Origin: Brassica napus
Lineage: Eukaryota; Streptophyta; Magnoliopsida; Brassicales; Brassicaceae
Length of the DNA stretch: 64,000 nucleotides
Assembly (NCBI RefSeq): GCF_020379485.1
Contig: NW_026015141.1
Location: 1 to 64,000, forward strand
Direction of reading: 5' to 3'
The notes under the pieces: model-generated
The model's input: the letters and a program-made list of their open reading frames with translations, nothing else
The model's database searches: none
Told to the model about the DNA's origin: nothing
Shown here: in pieces, positions 1-11,905 of the stretch
Layout of the letters: the number at the start of each line of letters is the position of its first letter
How positions within the stretch are numbered: the stretch's first letter is position 1
Made by a program: the position numbers and the translations under genes

Positions 1-800
1 AACATGTTTATCCAAAAAGACTTGTCGAGAAGTCGTTCTGGCATTTTAGAGAATTTTCAAATTCAAAATTAAGCCAATATTTACCAAAAAAAACTTCTCA
101 AAATGTCTTCTTTAAAGTAGACTTCTTAAGAAGTTTTTCTTCGTAAATTTGCAATGCAAAAATGACCTAAATAGATGACCTTTTAGGAAGTCTTCTACGC
201 CAATGTTTAATAAAATTTCATTTTCCTCTACAATTAAAATGACTTTTTAATATTTCTTATTAATTCATGTGTATTAGTAAATATTGGGCATTCTTGATGA
301 AATTCATAACTTATTGGTGATAATTATGAGATTTCAAATATTTATGTTTGCTGATGTTTCTAGCTAATCCGAGAAACTTCTTAAGATTTTTCTAGAGAAG
401 TCTTCTACGTTAGATTTTCAAGTGTAAAGTAACTTCAAGATATCTTTTAACTTTCAATAGTGTTAACTAACTTCAAAGAATATCAAGTCATGTGGTTAAT
501 GTGTATTTTTGGATCGTAAGATATAATTTTTAACCTACATCAGATTTAAAATCTCAGCTTTCACTTAAAATTCAAGTTTGATCTTTGTGGATTTGACTAA
601 GTTTTCTTGTGAAGTCTTCTCTCTTAGTTTTAGTAAATTTGACTAAGTTTTTGTGTAGTTTTGTTTTGTTATGAGTTGATAGAATGATTTAAAATTTCTG
701 ATGATGTATCAATAACTTCAATAATGTCAAGTACTTTTGAAAAAACGTGAACATATTTACCAAATTCTTTGATTAACATTTCTTCAAGTTTATAAAAGAA
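1..800. repeat. GAAGTCTTC-motif-rich repeat, left part
   Basis: No gene seen. Short motifs of the type AAGTCTTCT or AGAAGACTT and their near matches occur around 20-200, 390-415 and 605-625 in otherwise AT-rich sequence. The same motif fills 1.9-4.0 kb and recurs at 5.9 kb, so this is probably one repeat family or one large degraded element, interrupted by the Helitron that starts at 801. No terminal repeats could be recognised because the left end lies outside the window. Confidence 0.5.
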
Positions 801-1792
801 CTAGGTTAAGACCCGCGCCTTGCGCGGATGAACATTATAGATATATTATTTTATATATTAAATATTTTACATATTATGAAATAATAAATATATATTGAAT
901 AATTAAAGTCAGTAACTATTAAATATATAATTAAATTAGTGTGAACATATAAATCAATTTTATTAATCCAAATTTCTTTTTTATATTTGATAAGATATGT
1001 AATTAATTTAAATGATACTAACATACATAGATATTTTAGTATAGTTTATATATATTAATGTCTATTTAATGATGATTTCTACTCATATAGTTTTTTTTAT
1101 CATTTGTATCTTTTTATAGAAAAAAAATTAAATTACTGATAACAAAATTTCTTTGTGGGATTAATAGTTTTAATAATTTATAATAAAAAAAATAATTTGT
1201 CAATGTTCGTTCAAACTTTTACCAAAAACGTTATTCAAAGTAAATTTGAAACTAAAAGATTTCGTATTTTTAATATGGTTATAGTTTAATTTAATTAAAA
1301 CGACATAACTATATATATATATATATATTAATCTTAATAATTAATTAAATTATACTTTTTACTTATATAATTTTGTAATCATTTGAATGTGAGACTTTTA
1401 ACAGTTTTAGTAATTTATAGTCGTTTTCAAAATTCAAAATATAACATATACAGAAAAATCTAATTTTTTATATATGGTATATTGTGGTTGTTTAATTTAT
1501 TTAATAGTTATAAATTAAACAAAATATGATAGAAGATACACTAATTTGTATCAAATCTTTATATTCAAAATCATTAATTGCCATATATACTCTAGCCACA
1601 TTAGCAATTCTGTAAATTTATTTTTTAAGGAAATAATGAAGTACATTAATAATGAATTGATTGTTAGTTTATAAAAAGCTTATTATATAATTAGATGGAC
1701 CAACATATTTCTCTAAATTCTAAAAATCATTCTAGTGATGACATGTGGCAACAAAAAGAAGTTGTAATGCTTCTCAAATAATATATAGGGTA
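801..1792 (-). mobile_element. Helitron, non-autonomous, about 1 kb
   Basis: On the minus strand the element ends in CTAG (801-804) preceded by a short GC hairpin (814-826, CGCGCCTTGCGCG). It begins with TACCCTATATATTATTTGAG (reverse complement of 1773-1792), close to the TCCCCTATATATT start of the Helitron at 9141. It sits exactly between an A (800) and a T (1793), as Helitrons do, and has no target duplication. No Rep/helicase coding sequence is present. Confidence 0.85.
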
Positions 1793-1904
1793 TTCACAAC
1801 CTAAAATAGTACACATACAAATAATAAAACAGACCATAAACAAAACTACACATGGAGCTAGATATCATTTCTCAATATAGATAAACTTGAACTCCAGTTG
1901 ACAT

Positions 1905-2760
1905 CATTCATTTGTACCAATTTGGGCAGAATACTTCGGAAGACTTCCCGAAGACTTCGTGGGAAGTCTTCTAGCATAAATACATTAGAAGACTTCTTGG
2001 GAAGTCTTCCGAGAGTTTTCTAAGAAGTTTTCCAAAGTCTACTCAGATCTGAAAAATATATGCATATTCAAAAGCATTCAAACGGCTTCAAGACAAGAGA
2101 AATCTTCAAAAAATAAATTTTTAGGCTTAAATAATAAACAAAACAATCACATTTGGTTGAATCTATAACTTTTTAGAATCTAACAATATCCAAATTTTGT
2201 ACCACTTTGGGCAGAAAACTTAGGAAGACTTTCTGAAGACTTCGTGGAATGTCTTCTAGCATAAAGTGCATTCGAAGACTTCTCAAGAATTCTTCTGAGA
2301 GTCTTCTAAGAGTCTTCTGGGGAAGTCTTCTCACCGTCTAACTCAGATCTGAAAAATTCAGATAAAAATTCAAAAATATTGTTTTTATGCTTAATAATAA
2401 ACAAAACAGACACTTTAGGTTGAATCTATAACTTTTTAGAATCTCTATATATAAAACACACAAAATACATATCAAAAATTTGTATCACTTTGGGCAGAAG
2501 TTCTAGCATAAAATGCATAGGCTTGCCTAGAAGTCTTCGAGAGTCTTCTAAAGAAGTCTTTCGAAGTCTGTCTCAGATCTGAAAAGCTGCAAATCAAAAA
2601 CATTGACATGACTTCAAAATAGAAAAAAACTCTTTAAAAATATACTTTTATGCTTAAACAATAAACAAAGCAGTCACATTAGGTTGAATCTATAGTTTTT
2701 TTAGAATTTAATATATAAAACACACAATAATACATATCCAAAAGTTATAGATCTACTTTG
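1905..2760. repeat. Three tandem units of about 284 bp
   Basis: TTTGGGCAGA occurs at 1921, 2206 and 2489, spacing 285 and 283. Each unit continues with a cluster of GAAGACTTC-like motifs, TCAGATCTGAAAA, a run around AATAAACAAA and GGTTGAATCTATA. The third unit has lost part of the motif cluster. The motif is nearly palindromic, so it could bind a dimeric protein, but that is inference. Confidence 0.8.
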
Positions 2761-4118
2761 AAGGAGTGAAAGAAGAGAACCATGTAATGAAAAACCTGCA
2801 AAAACAAGATAATTAGTGAAAAGACATAAAAGAAATGAGAAATGGATTAAGAGTTTGGTGTTTTGATGTTTCAAAGAGATTAGAGAGAGGTTGAAGAGTT
2901 TTAGAGTGAGAAACATTGCATTTTGTGTGAAGCCATTTGAGAGGAAAAAGGAGATGTGTAAATTTTATTATAAATGAAGACAAAAAATTATAATTAGATA
3001 AAATATTTTTGACATAGAAGTCTTCTTGAAAATAATTTCATACCCTAAAATAAAAACATGTGAAGACTGCTGGAAGGGACTTCGCTTTAGGCGAGAAACT
3101 TTAATCTACTAAATTTTAGGCGGGAAACTTAAATTCTACAAAAATTTAAGCAGAAATATGCTAGAGACTTATTGAAGTTCTTGGGAAGTCTTATTGGAAG
3201 TCTCTTGTGAAGTCTTCTGGAAGTCTTCTTGGAAGTCTTCCAAACCACAATATAATCAAATAACTAACTAAATAGTAAATAATAGTTCATTAAACTTAAA
3301 TAAAACTTATAAAGTGTTTAATATACATAAAATTAAACAACAGGTAGTCAGATTGAAGTGAAGGTAAGATACCAAAATCTAGCCTAAATACAAATAAATA
3401 CTATAACATATGTTACTAAACCTAAACTAAAGTCTTTTCAGAGTCTTCCATACCCTATAATCAAATAACTAGGCAAAAAACACTTCTTTAAACTTAAATG
3501 ATGAAACTTAGAAAGTGGTTTAAATCAAGTTATTAGATAGTCACTAAACAAGTCAAACTATTTTTTTTTAAGATAAGGTTTCAAAATCTAACCCTAAAAA
3601 TACCAACAATAATATAACATATGTTACCAAACCTAAACCAAAGGCTATCATGACTCAATCTACATTTTAAAATAATTGAATTTAGTAAAACTAAATTTCT
3701 ATCATTTAGAAATGCTTATTATACATGATTTTTGATTTTTTCTCTTTCAAAATATTTTTTTTATAAAATTTATTAATTACTTTTAAAATCTAATACATGA
3801 GAAGATTTTCCTCAGAAGACTGGAAGACTTCGATTTAGGCGGAGAAAACCTAAATTCTTCTAAAATTTAGGTGGAACATAAATTCTACTAAATTTAAGCG
3901 GGATGATATGCCAGAAGACATCTTGGGAAGTCTTTTGTGAGTCTTCGGATCCTATAATCGAATAACTAGCAAAAAACACTTCCTTAAACTTTTAAGATAC
4001 TTTAGAAAGTGTTTAAATCAAGTTATTAGATAGTCTCTAAACACATATAGGTCAAAAACAGTTTTTAAAAGATAAGATTTTGAAATCTAAACCTAAAAAT
4101 ACCAACAATACTATAACA
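2761..4118. repeat. Continuation of motif-rich repeat with an internal duplication
   Basis: More GAAGTCTTC-like clusters lie at 3015-3240 and 3795-3945. Two diverged copies of one stretch are visible: about 3440-3740, and about 3945-4118 continued at 5680-5800 (shared CAAATAACTAGGCAAAAA-like text, CCAACAATA, then ATGTTACCAAACCTAAACCA). The short minus-strand open frame at 2701-2916 follows an out-of-frame ATG and resembles no family I know. No gene is supported. Confidence 0.6.
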
Positions 4119-5679
4119 TTAGGTAGTAACCCGTGCTATGCGGAGAGTAAAATAGTTTATTAGATTATTTATTGTATGTCGTACCAAAGGATTTGTTGTA
4201 TAGTTTTTTTTTCTGTGGATGAGCATCATATATTCCTTCGGATTTAGTTAATCTATTCGGATTTCAGATTTTTTGGGTTAGAAATTTAAATCGTATTCAG
4301 ATATTTACAAATTTGGTTTGGATTTGGTTCGAATCATTGCGAGTTCGATTCAGATTTGAGTCCGGGATACCCATTTTAATTATGTATTTTTAACAAAAAT
4401 CCAAATAAACTTAATATTAAAGTAAAATAATATAAAACATAAAAAAATTTAATAATGTAAGACTAAATATTTAAATTTACATAAAAATTAGTTTAATTTA
4501 AATATTTGGATGGAGAACAAATAAATATTTTTTGTATTTTGAACATTTTCTGTTATTTTTAGATATTTACTTGTGACTATGTTGATAATTTTTAGATAAT
4601 ATCATATTTTTGAATATCTAACAGATATAAATTTAAAACAATTAACATATTTAAATATATAATTGTGATTTAGATATTTCTGGTATCCAAGTTATTTTAG
4701 TGTGGATCAGATTAAAGTCTGGTTATCTGGATATTAAATTTTTAGATCCATCTGAGTAATTAATCAGTTTTAGTTTATGGTTAGTATTGCTTTCAAATCT
4801 AGTTCAGTTTGGTTTTTGGATTTTATATTTTTTTATCCAGACTTACTTTCTTTTACTAGTATAAAGCAAAATAAAATAAGTGTAAAACAAATATTCTCGG
4901 TTTATTTAACATACATATTATTGAACTATACTTTAAAAATACCAATAAAATGGTTGAGAGTCGTGTCAATATTTTTGGGCATGTTGCAAATTGACGTAGT
5001 CTAAAACTAATAACTTGTATTTTCATATAATGTGATCTCTTCACCCATCGCATGAATTATGTTTTCAATCGATTTCACAAATTTTCTTTTTTTTAAAAAA
5101 ACTTTTCTGATTTCTGATTTTTTTCTTGTAATCAAATTATAGTTCTAATTTTTGATCTGATAAGAAAACTCCGTAAAGAAAAACAATATTTGCTTAACTA
5201 AAGATCCTACTTTGTGTGTAGTATTTTTACCTCAATTTCCTTAATTCATAACAATCAAAATTATTTTTTGTTTTCGTGTACATAAGCCTCAACCATGACT
5301 AAGTTCGGCAAGATACAAAACTTTCAATTTCTAAAAACATTCTCATTCAATCATTTTAGTTGATGTGAATCACAATAATTTTTTAGTTTCTTTCTTTCAA
5401 AATGATATTGTTTAGTAGTTGTACGGAGAAAACTTTATTTTACTAATACAAAGGTTAAAAGTTGAAGAACTAAAAATAAGATGATTAAAAAAAATTAGTG
5501 TCAACACATTAAATTGTATGCGGTTGAATTAAAAAATAATATTTGAACGCATTAATTTTTAAATGATTGTGAGGCCGACACGTCATCATACTCAAATTGA
5601 AATCGATGTGAGGTTGACACGTGTTCAATATAGTGTGAAAGCATTAACTCACAATTCTTCTCTTTTAATATATAGGGGA
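4119..5679 (-). mobile_element. Helitron, non-autonomous, about 1.56 kb
   Basis: Its minus-strand 3' end reads CACGGGTTACTACCTAA (plus strand 4119-4135) and its 5' end reads TCCCCTATATATTAAAAGAG (reverse complement of 5660-5679). Flanks are A (4118) and T (5680). Removing the element joins ATAACA to TATGTTACC, exactly the sequence found intact in the diverged copy at about 3610-3640. That is an empty site inside the same window. No long coding frame is present. Confidence 0.9.
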
Positions 5680-5945
5680 TATGTTACCAAAACCTAAACC
5701 AATGACTATCATGAATTAATCTACATTCACTCATCTATGTTGAAAATAATTCAATTTTAGTAAAACTAAATTTACATCATTTAGAAATATTTATTATTAC
5801 ATGATTTCAATTTTTTCCCATCAAAATATTTTTATTAAAATTTTAAATTATTATAAAGATCTACTGAATGAGAAAACTTACAAAGAAGTTTTATCTGAAA
5901 ATATTTCTTTGTAAGTCTTCTCATGGGAAGGGTTATTATAGCAAA
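5680..5945. repeat. Right remainder of the motif-rich repeat
   Basis: This continues the copy interrupted at 4118 (ATGTTACCAAAACCTAAACC onward) and ends with a last AGTCTTCTC motif near 5914-5930. No coding sequence is seen. Confidence 0.55.
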
Positions 5946-6284
5946 ACTCAATACTTGTTTTATGTTTGATCATAAGGAGGTTGTTGTAATTTCATTAGAT
6001 TTTTGGTTTATTTTTGCATTTGATTGAATTTTTGGTACACTTTTGTATTCAAAATCAAATTTTGAGTCATTTTTGACAATTTCTCTTTTTAATATACTTA
6101 TTTAATTAAGTTCAAATAACTTGATAAATTAAAATTAATGACTCATCGGTTAAAATATTGAGAACATGACAAATAAAAAAAACATTATCTAAAATTCTAA
6201 AAACATGACAAATAAAAAAAACATTATCTAAAATTCTAAAAACATGACAAGTGATCAAATTCAATTCTCAAATAATAGTATTGA
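5946..6284 (-). mobile_element. Helitron remnant, 5' end only, with 39-bp tandem copies
   Basis: The right end reads, on the minus strand, TCAATACTATTATTTGAGA, the start typical of the ACTATTATTT Helitron family seen at 14.5, 20.3 and 21.3 kb, and a T follows it (6285). AACATGAC recurs at 6163, 6202 and 6241, marking a 39-bp tandem duplication. No CTAG hairpin end was found on the left, so the element is probably truncated. Confidence 0.55.
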
Positions 6285-6668
6285 TTTCAGAATTTAATTT
6301 AATCAATATAATGAAGAATTAGTTGGGACGTGGGATTTAAAATTGTCTAGCTGCCCTTCCTAGAAGAGAGAAAATAAAATTGTTCATAGAGTGACCCACA
6401 TCAAACCAAGAAACTTATTATAAAACCCTTTCTATATAAAGAGTATATATACTAATTAAAGAAATTAAAAATCATGTAATCTGTCAAAAGTCCAAATCCC
6501 AAAATCAGATCATCTCTCTTCCCAAAAGCCAAGTCCATACCTTCCTCCTTCATTCATTTCCTAAACCAGCAAGATCCTGTGAACAAAAGCTTTCCATTTT
6601 TCCTTTTTAACTCACAATCATCGTTTACTCCATCTGATAAAACCCACAAACTCTCTTTCTTTTTCATC

Positions 6669-7125
6669 ATGACTACAGCAACTTCGATGAACCCATCTCT
6701 CTTTCGTGTAATCTGTATACTCCATTCTGTAATAGCTCTAACGAGTGGAACCCTGATGATGTTCTACACAGAGAAAGCGTCCATCTTTGGACCAGGAAGT
6801 GAGATTGCTAGCAAACTAAAGGGTTCAACGCCACATGATGAGCTTCTCATTCAGATTTCTCAGTCGTTCTCTGGTTTGCTTCTCTTTGCCATTGGGTTTG
6901 TACTGTTCATGGTGTCTTTCGTGAAAGACAGAGAGTTTCATAGCTTCTTCGCTGGAGGGTCTGTGATTCTTTCTTTACGTGTTAATGGCTTCGTGGAGGG
7001 TTTTGTTCGAGTGGAGAATCGAAGATCTTGCTTATGAATGGCCTAAACAAGCTCTTGGAGACATAGCTTTGGGGATCTCTTGGGTTTTCTTTCTTGTTTA
7101 TTCATGGAGAGAAAAGTACGATTGA
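6669..7125 (+). pseudogene. Small integral membrane protein, uncharacterised plant family, frameshifted
   Basis: The reading frame starts at the ATG at 6669 (MTTATSMNPSLFR). An upstream in-frame ATG at 6579 would add 30 residues that look like leader sequence, so I prefer 6669. Hydrophobic stretches are visible: VICILHSVIALTSGTLMMF, then FSGLLLFAIGFVLFMVSF, then one beginning FFAGGSVIL. At about 6970-6976 the frame shifts by one base: downstream the other frame reads VLMASWRVLFEWRIEDLAYE and ends ISWVFFLVYSWREKYD with a stop at 7123-7125. Both halves read as one four-helix protein of about 150 residues. An extra T in the run TTCTTTCTTTACG explains the break. The function is unknown to me. It resembles, from memory, the Arabidopsis At1g53035/At3g15358 pair. 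An assembly error is the main alternative to a true pseudogene. Confidence 0.75.
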
Positions 7126-7424
7126 TTGGTTGATGATGTAATTAGTTTTTGTTCTAACTTGTGGGATAAGTAAAAAGATTTCATCTTCAGATTTGGTTAA
7201 AAGGAAACTGGAAACATTTGTCCGAATTCAGACAAGATCAAACAATAAACAGTTTGGTTCACATATATATTCAGAAGATCAAAGTAAAACGGCTGATTTT
7301 TTAAATAAATTTTGTGTTGTTTTTTAATGTCTTGTTCTATATTAATATATGCTGTGTAGATCCCCTATTTATCCATCGAAAATCATTCTGAAAGGAGAAT
7401 CTGATATTTTTATTTTAAATTACG
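7126..7424. other. 3' flank of the membrane protein gene
   Basis: AT-rich sequence following the stop, presumably 3' UTR and spacer. I see no other feature before the Helitron-like end at 7425. Confidence 0.4.
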
Positions 7425-7470
7425 TTAGGTGATAACCCGCGCCCTGCGCAGAGGGAGGAGATTTTTAAAG
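7425..7470 (-). mobile_element. Helitron-like 3' end (minus strand)
   Basis: The minus strand reads a GC stem (GCGCAGGGCGCGGGTTA) and then CACCTAA. The next base is C rather than the expected T, so the end may be mutated. The matching 5' end was not found before 9.14 kb. The RPA-like remnant just to the right may be its cargo. Confidence 0.45.
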
Positions 7471-7849
7471 TATTATAACTTTTAATATGTAGACATAATA
7501 AAAGTTAAAATCATAGTAAGAAAAAAAATATAAGAAAGTACGGATTATAGTTAAGAATTTTAGTATGTCAATATAAATTTATATGCGATGGACTTTAAAA
7601 TTAAATTGTATATTTGTTTGCATGCGGGTAAATTATAAATATAATATTAAATGAAACATACGCAATAGTCTAATAAAATATAAAAGGAACAATGTATAAA
7701 AAAACAAAAGAAAATAAAAAATAGAAACAAAATAACTGTTGTCAATAATGCCTTCAAAAGTCTTCGTTTGCAATCATATTATGAGCAAGCAAAGAGATCA
7801 TCTAGAGAAATTCAAAATATTATTTAACAAAATATGTGAATGCATGTAT

Positions 7850-8739
7850 TACCTCAATCGTAAAGCATCAATTTCGGGAACACCAATGGGTTCGAAGACA
7901 ATTTTGGAAAACTCATCAATGTTAGTAACCCTTTTAAGTCGGCCTTATTATGAAATATGAAAAATATTAGCAAAATATACATATAATATCAGCTCCTATT
8001 AATCTATTGTATATACAATAAATACAATAGATTACTTTGTCCCCAATTAATTTGCCAACACTGTAAAACACATAATACTATGTCTGCATCTATAGAATTC
8101 CATAAATCATTGAAAACATGAGCAAGTGCACCATAAGCGACACACTTAATGACGACGTTACTGTAAAAAAAAAGGGGATCAAACCATGTGATACTATACA
8201 AGTGTATATCTTTCTTTTTACAGATGTTGAATACTTACGGGATGTGTAGTACAAAAAAAAACGGATTTTGTGGTCGATGATACCATTATTTCCGTTAGTA
8301 GGTTCCATCATATATTCTTCAGGAAATCATACTCCTATCACTTGACCATAAATATCTGATTGGATAGGCCAAAATATTTACACATATTTAGATACATAAT
8401 ATTATCAATATGAACACATTCATCGATTATTTCGCTGCTCTCAATTTTCATTTAATTATATAGAAGAGAAAACATACCAATAGGAAATTTAGGATGATGT
8501 AAGCCGCGGTAGAGATCATCCCAGTTTGGAAAACAATAAAAGCTGGAATGTTTTATAGGATCGATCTTCACAATGACAGAGGAGTTAGTGAGGTTAATAT
8601 TGTATCGGTTCCTTGTCAATCGAACACGCTCTGCTGCATGGGATAGCTCGAAATCTTTAATTTCATAGGAGTGACCTTCCTCCAATGGCATATCAGCTGA
8701 GAAACGATTTGACATAATGCCTTGAATACATTGTACCAC
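7850..8739 (-). pseudogene. RPA1-like OB-fold (DUF223 type) remnant
   Basis: Minus-strand blocks read as pieces of the replication-protein-A-like proteins common in Brassicaceae and often carried by Helitrons. Block 1 (8739 to about 8478) contains MSNRFSADMPLEEGHSYEI and KHSSFYCFPNWDDLY and ends at a good donor (G then GTATGT). Block 2 (about 8350-8240) contains DIYGQVIGV and ends at GTAAGT. Block 3 (about 8170-8035) contains CVAYGALAHVFNDLW and IVLCVLQCW. Block 4 (about 7950-7862) contains DEFSKIVFEPIGVPEIDAL. Single-stranded DNA binding is the family role. In-frame stops between and inside blocks and the lack of a continuous model point to a dead copy. The family assignment is by pattern, not by search. 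Confidence 0.5.
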
Positions 8740-8759
8740 GTTTAAAGAAACACTTATTT

Positions 8760-9140
8760 TGTTGCCTTATTTAAATGAAACACTTCTAAATTTTCGAACA
8801 TACCATAAAGTTTTTCATAGGAAGGAGTTAATATGCTGTCTTAGTTAAATCCCCGTTTTTTTTTTTGAAATCGGAATGTAATCAAGTGTAAATGACTTAC
8901 CATAGACAATCCCTTTTGAAATAGGAATGTAATCGATGTTATTTTTGAAATCTGAAATCATATAGTATAATGTAATGACCAGTGGCATTTGTTAGTAATT
9001 ATTCTAGTTGATAAATGTTTTTTTTTTAAGTAAGTGAAAGTGCATGTGGTGATGACACCTAGGAAATGGCACTCATGTAATAAACACATGAAGTCAATGT
9101 TTATTTCTATCAATGCTCCTCATTTAATAAGAAAAGGATA
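8760..9140. other. AT-rich spacer
   Basis: No gene, terminal repeat or RNA is recognisable here. A short sequence with GAAATCGGAATGTAATC and GAAATAGGAATGTAATC is repeated at about 8868 and 8918, suggesting an old local duplication. Confidence 0.3.
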
Positions 9141-10177
9141 TCCCCTATATATTAAAAGAGAAGCATTACAATATATTTTGTAGCCACATGTCATCACCAC
9201 AATCATTCTTAGAATCCCATATAAATATATAATAAGTTTTTTATTAAACTAACCATAAATTAATCATAAATGTTCATCATTGTTTCCTTAAATAAAAATC
9301 ACGCAATTACCTAATGTGGCTAAAGTATATATGACAATTAATAATTTTGAATAATAAAGATTTGATAAAAATTAGTATATTCGCTATCATTTTTTAAAAA
9401 CTTTAACTTATTAAAATAAAATAAACAACTACATTAACTATATAATAAAAATTTAGATTTTTTCGTATATGTTATATTTTGAATTTTAAAAACAAATATT
9501 AATGACTAAAGTTATTAAAAATCTCACATAGAAATTTTTGTGATCCATGATTTAGAATTTATGTTATAACAAGATACAAATGATTACGAAATTATATAAG
9601 TAGGAAGTCTCATTTAATAAATATTATATATATATGTATATTAATAGTTTTAAAATAAATTATATACCATATAAAATACATAAGTATTTTAATTTTAAAT
9701 TTAAATTTGTTCTGAATTTTTTTGATAAAAATTTTGAACAATTATTGACAACTTAATATTTAGATTTTAAACTTTGCATTGATAGTTTTTAAAATTATAA
9801 ATTATTAAAATTATTAAACATCCCACAAATGTTTTACTGTTATCATTGATTTAATTTTTTTTATAAATAAATACAAATGATCAAAAATAATATGAATATA
9901 AAATCTTTTTTAACTGATGTCAATATTTAAAAAGTATTATATATCTATGTTAATATCTTTTAAACTTAATTTTATACCATATAAATAGAAAAAAATGTTT
10001 GCCTGGATTAATAAAATCTATTTAAGTATTTGTACCAATTTAATTATATACGTAATAGTTACTAAAATTTTAATTATTCAATATATAGTTATTATTTCAT
10101 AATATGTAAAAAATATATAATACTTAAAAATAATTTATATAATATTCATCATGCGCAAGGCGCGGATCTTAACCTAG
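9141..10177 (+). mobile_element. Helitron, non-autonomous, first copy of a tandem duplication
   Basis: It starts TCCCCTATATATTAAAAGAG (9141) after an A, and ends GGATCTTAACCTAG (10177) before a T, with a short GC-rich stem just upstream (GCGCAAGGCGCG). No protein is encoded. It shares its interior with the Helitrons at 801-1792 and 32001-33482. Confidence 0.9.
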
Positions 10178-11508
10178 TTTACATTATTATATTTGTTACT
10201 CTTGTCAATTTGTGAAAATAGCGTAAACATATGTTTACATGCTAGTTATAATAAATGATGGAATTTTGAAGGATCATATGACTGTACAGGTTGTTTCATG
10301 AGTGTCTTGCACACGCACTATTAGCTTACTATGATTTCCTTAGAAAACTAACCATAAATTAATCATTGTTAGAATCCTTAGAAAAATATGTTGGTCCATA
10401 TAAATATATAATAAGTTTTTTATTAAACTAACCATAAATTAATCATAAATGTTCATCATTGTTTCCTTAAATAAAAATCACGGAATTACCTAATGTGGCT
10501 AAAGTATATATGACAATTAATAATTTTGAATAATAAAGATTTGATAAAAATTAGTATATTCTCTATCATTTCTTAAAAACTTTAACTTATTAAAATAAAA
10601 TAAACAACTACATTAACTATATAATAAAAATTTAGATTTTTTCGTATATGTTATATTTTGAATTTTTAAAAACAAATATTAATGACTAAAGTTATTAAAA
10701 ATCTCACATAGAAATTTTTGTGATCCATGATTTAGAATTTATGTTATAACAAGATACAAATGATTACGAAATTATATAAGTAGGAAGTCTCATTTAATAA
10801 ATATTAAATATATATATATATATTAATAGTTTTAAAAAATAAATTATATACCATATAAAATACATAAGTATTTTAATTTTAAATTTGTTTTGAATTTTTT
10901 TATAAACATTTTGAACAATTATTGACAACTTAATATTTAGATTTTAAACTTTGCATTGATAGTTTTTAAAATTATAAATTACTAAAATTATTAAACATCC
11001 CACAAATGTTTTACTGTTATCATTGATTTAATTTTTTTATAAATAAATACAAATGATCAAAAATAATATGAATATAAAATATTTTTTAACTGATGTCAAT
11101 ATTTAAAAAGTATTATATATCTATGTTAATATCTTTTAAACTTAATTTTATACCATATAAAATAGAAAAAAAATGTTTGGCTGGATTAATAAAATCTATT
11201 TAAGTATTTGTACCAATTTAATTATATATGTAATAGTTACTAAATTTTTAATTATTCAATATATATTTATTATTTCATAATATGTAAAATATATATAATA
11301 CTTAAAATAATTTAAATATAATATTCATCCTGCATAAGGCGCGGGTCTTAACCTAGTTTACATTATTATATTTGTTACTCTTGTCAATTTGTGAAAATAG
11401 CGTAAACATATGTTTACATGCTAGTTATAATAAATGATGGAATTTTGAAGGATCATATGACTGTACAGGTTGTTTCATGAGTGTCTTGCACACGCACTAT
11501 TAGCTTAC
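9215..11508. repeat. Tandem duplication, offset 1,179 bp
   Basis: Copy A runs about 9215-10329 and copy B about 10396-11508. The duplication includes most of the Helitron and the unrelated flank to its right (ACATTATTATATTTGTTACT to CACTATTAGCTTAC). CTAG at 10174 and 11353, and the ends at 10329 and 11508, give the same offset. Since flanking host DNA is copied too, this is a duplication after Helitron insertion, not a second insertion. Confidence 0.9.
10396..11356 (+). mobile_element. Helitron, second copy, 5' truncated
   Basis: This is nearly identical to 9215-10177 and ends GGGTCTTAACCTAG at 11356. The standard TCCCC start is missing; instead it is preceded by related interior text (GTTAGAATCCTTAGAAAAAT) that the first copy has lost. 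It forms part of the larger 1,179-bp duplication. Confidence 0.85.
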
Positions 11509-11905
11509 CTTAGTTGGTAAATCGTGCACATGGCCGGGAATGACATTATGTACGGGTCCGAAGCTTCCTTACAGTCAAATCCTAACATATAGAAATCAGC
11601 AACGTTCTTACTGACACTCCTTGCATTCTTAGTTGTCTCATCTTCCCCAAATTGCACTTAAACTACCAACGCGAGTTTCCCTAACATAATTCTTAATAAA
11701 AATATAATAAGACAATTCTCTTGCATGCTTAAAATAACATGAACATTGATTTGGTTTTACTATATGAAAATTCACGAGTTCCCCTAACATTATTTACGTA
11801 CATAAAAAATATAATATGGCAATTCTCTTGCTTTGAATAACATGCATATTGGGAAGCCTAGAATCTATTAAAGACAGAGAAAGAAAAAGAAGTGTTGGAG
11901 CCAAG
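11509..11905. other. Spacer without recognised features
   Basis: Two similar stretches (ACAATTCTCTTGCATGC at about 11712 and GCAATTCTCTTGCTTTG at about 11819) suggest an old duplication. No coding sequence is recognised. Confidence 0.3.

Noticed and set aside
1..4000. CRISPR-like or satellite reading of the regularly recurring GAAGTCTTC motif
   Set aside because: Spacing is irregular, the motif is short and occurs in both orientations, and this is plant DNA; only the 284-bp units are truly tandem.
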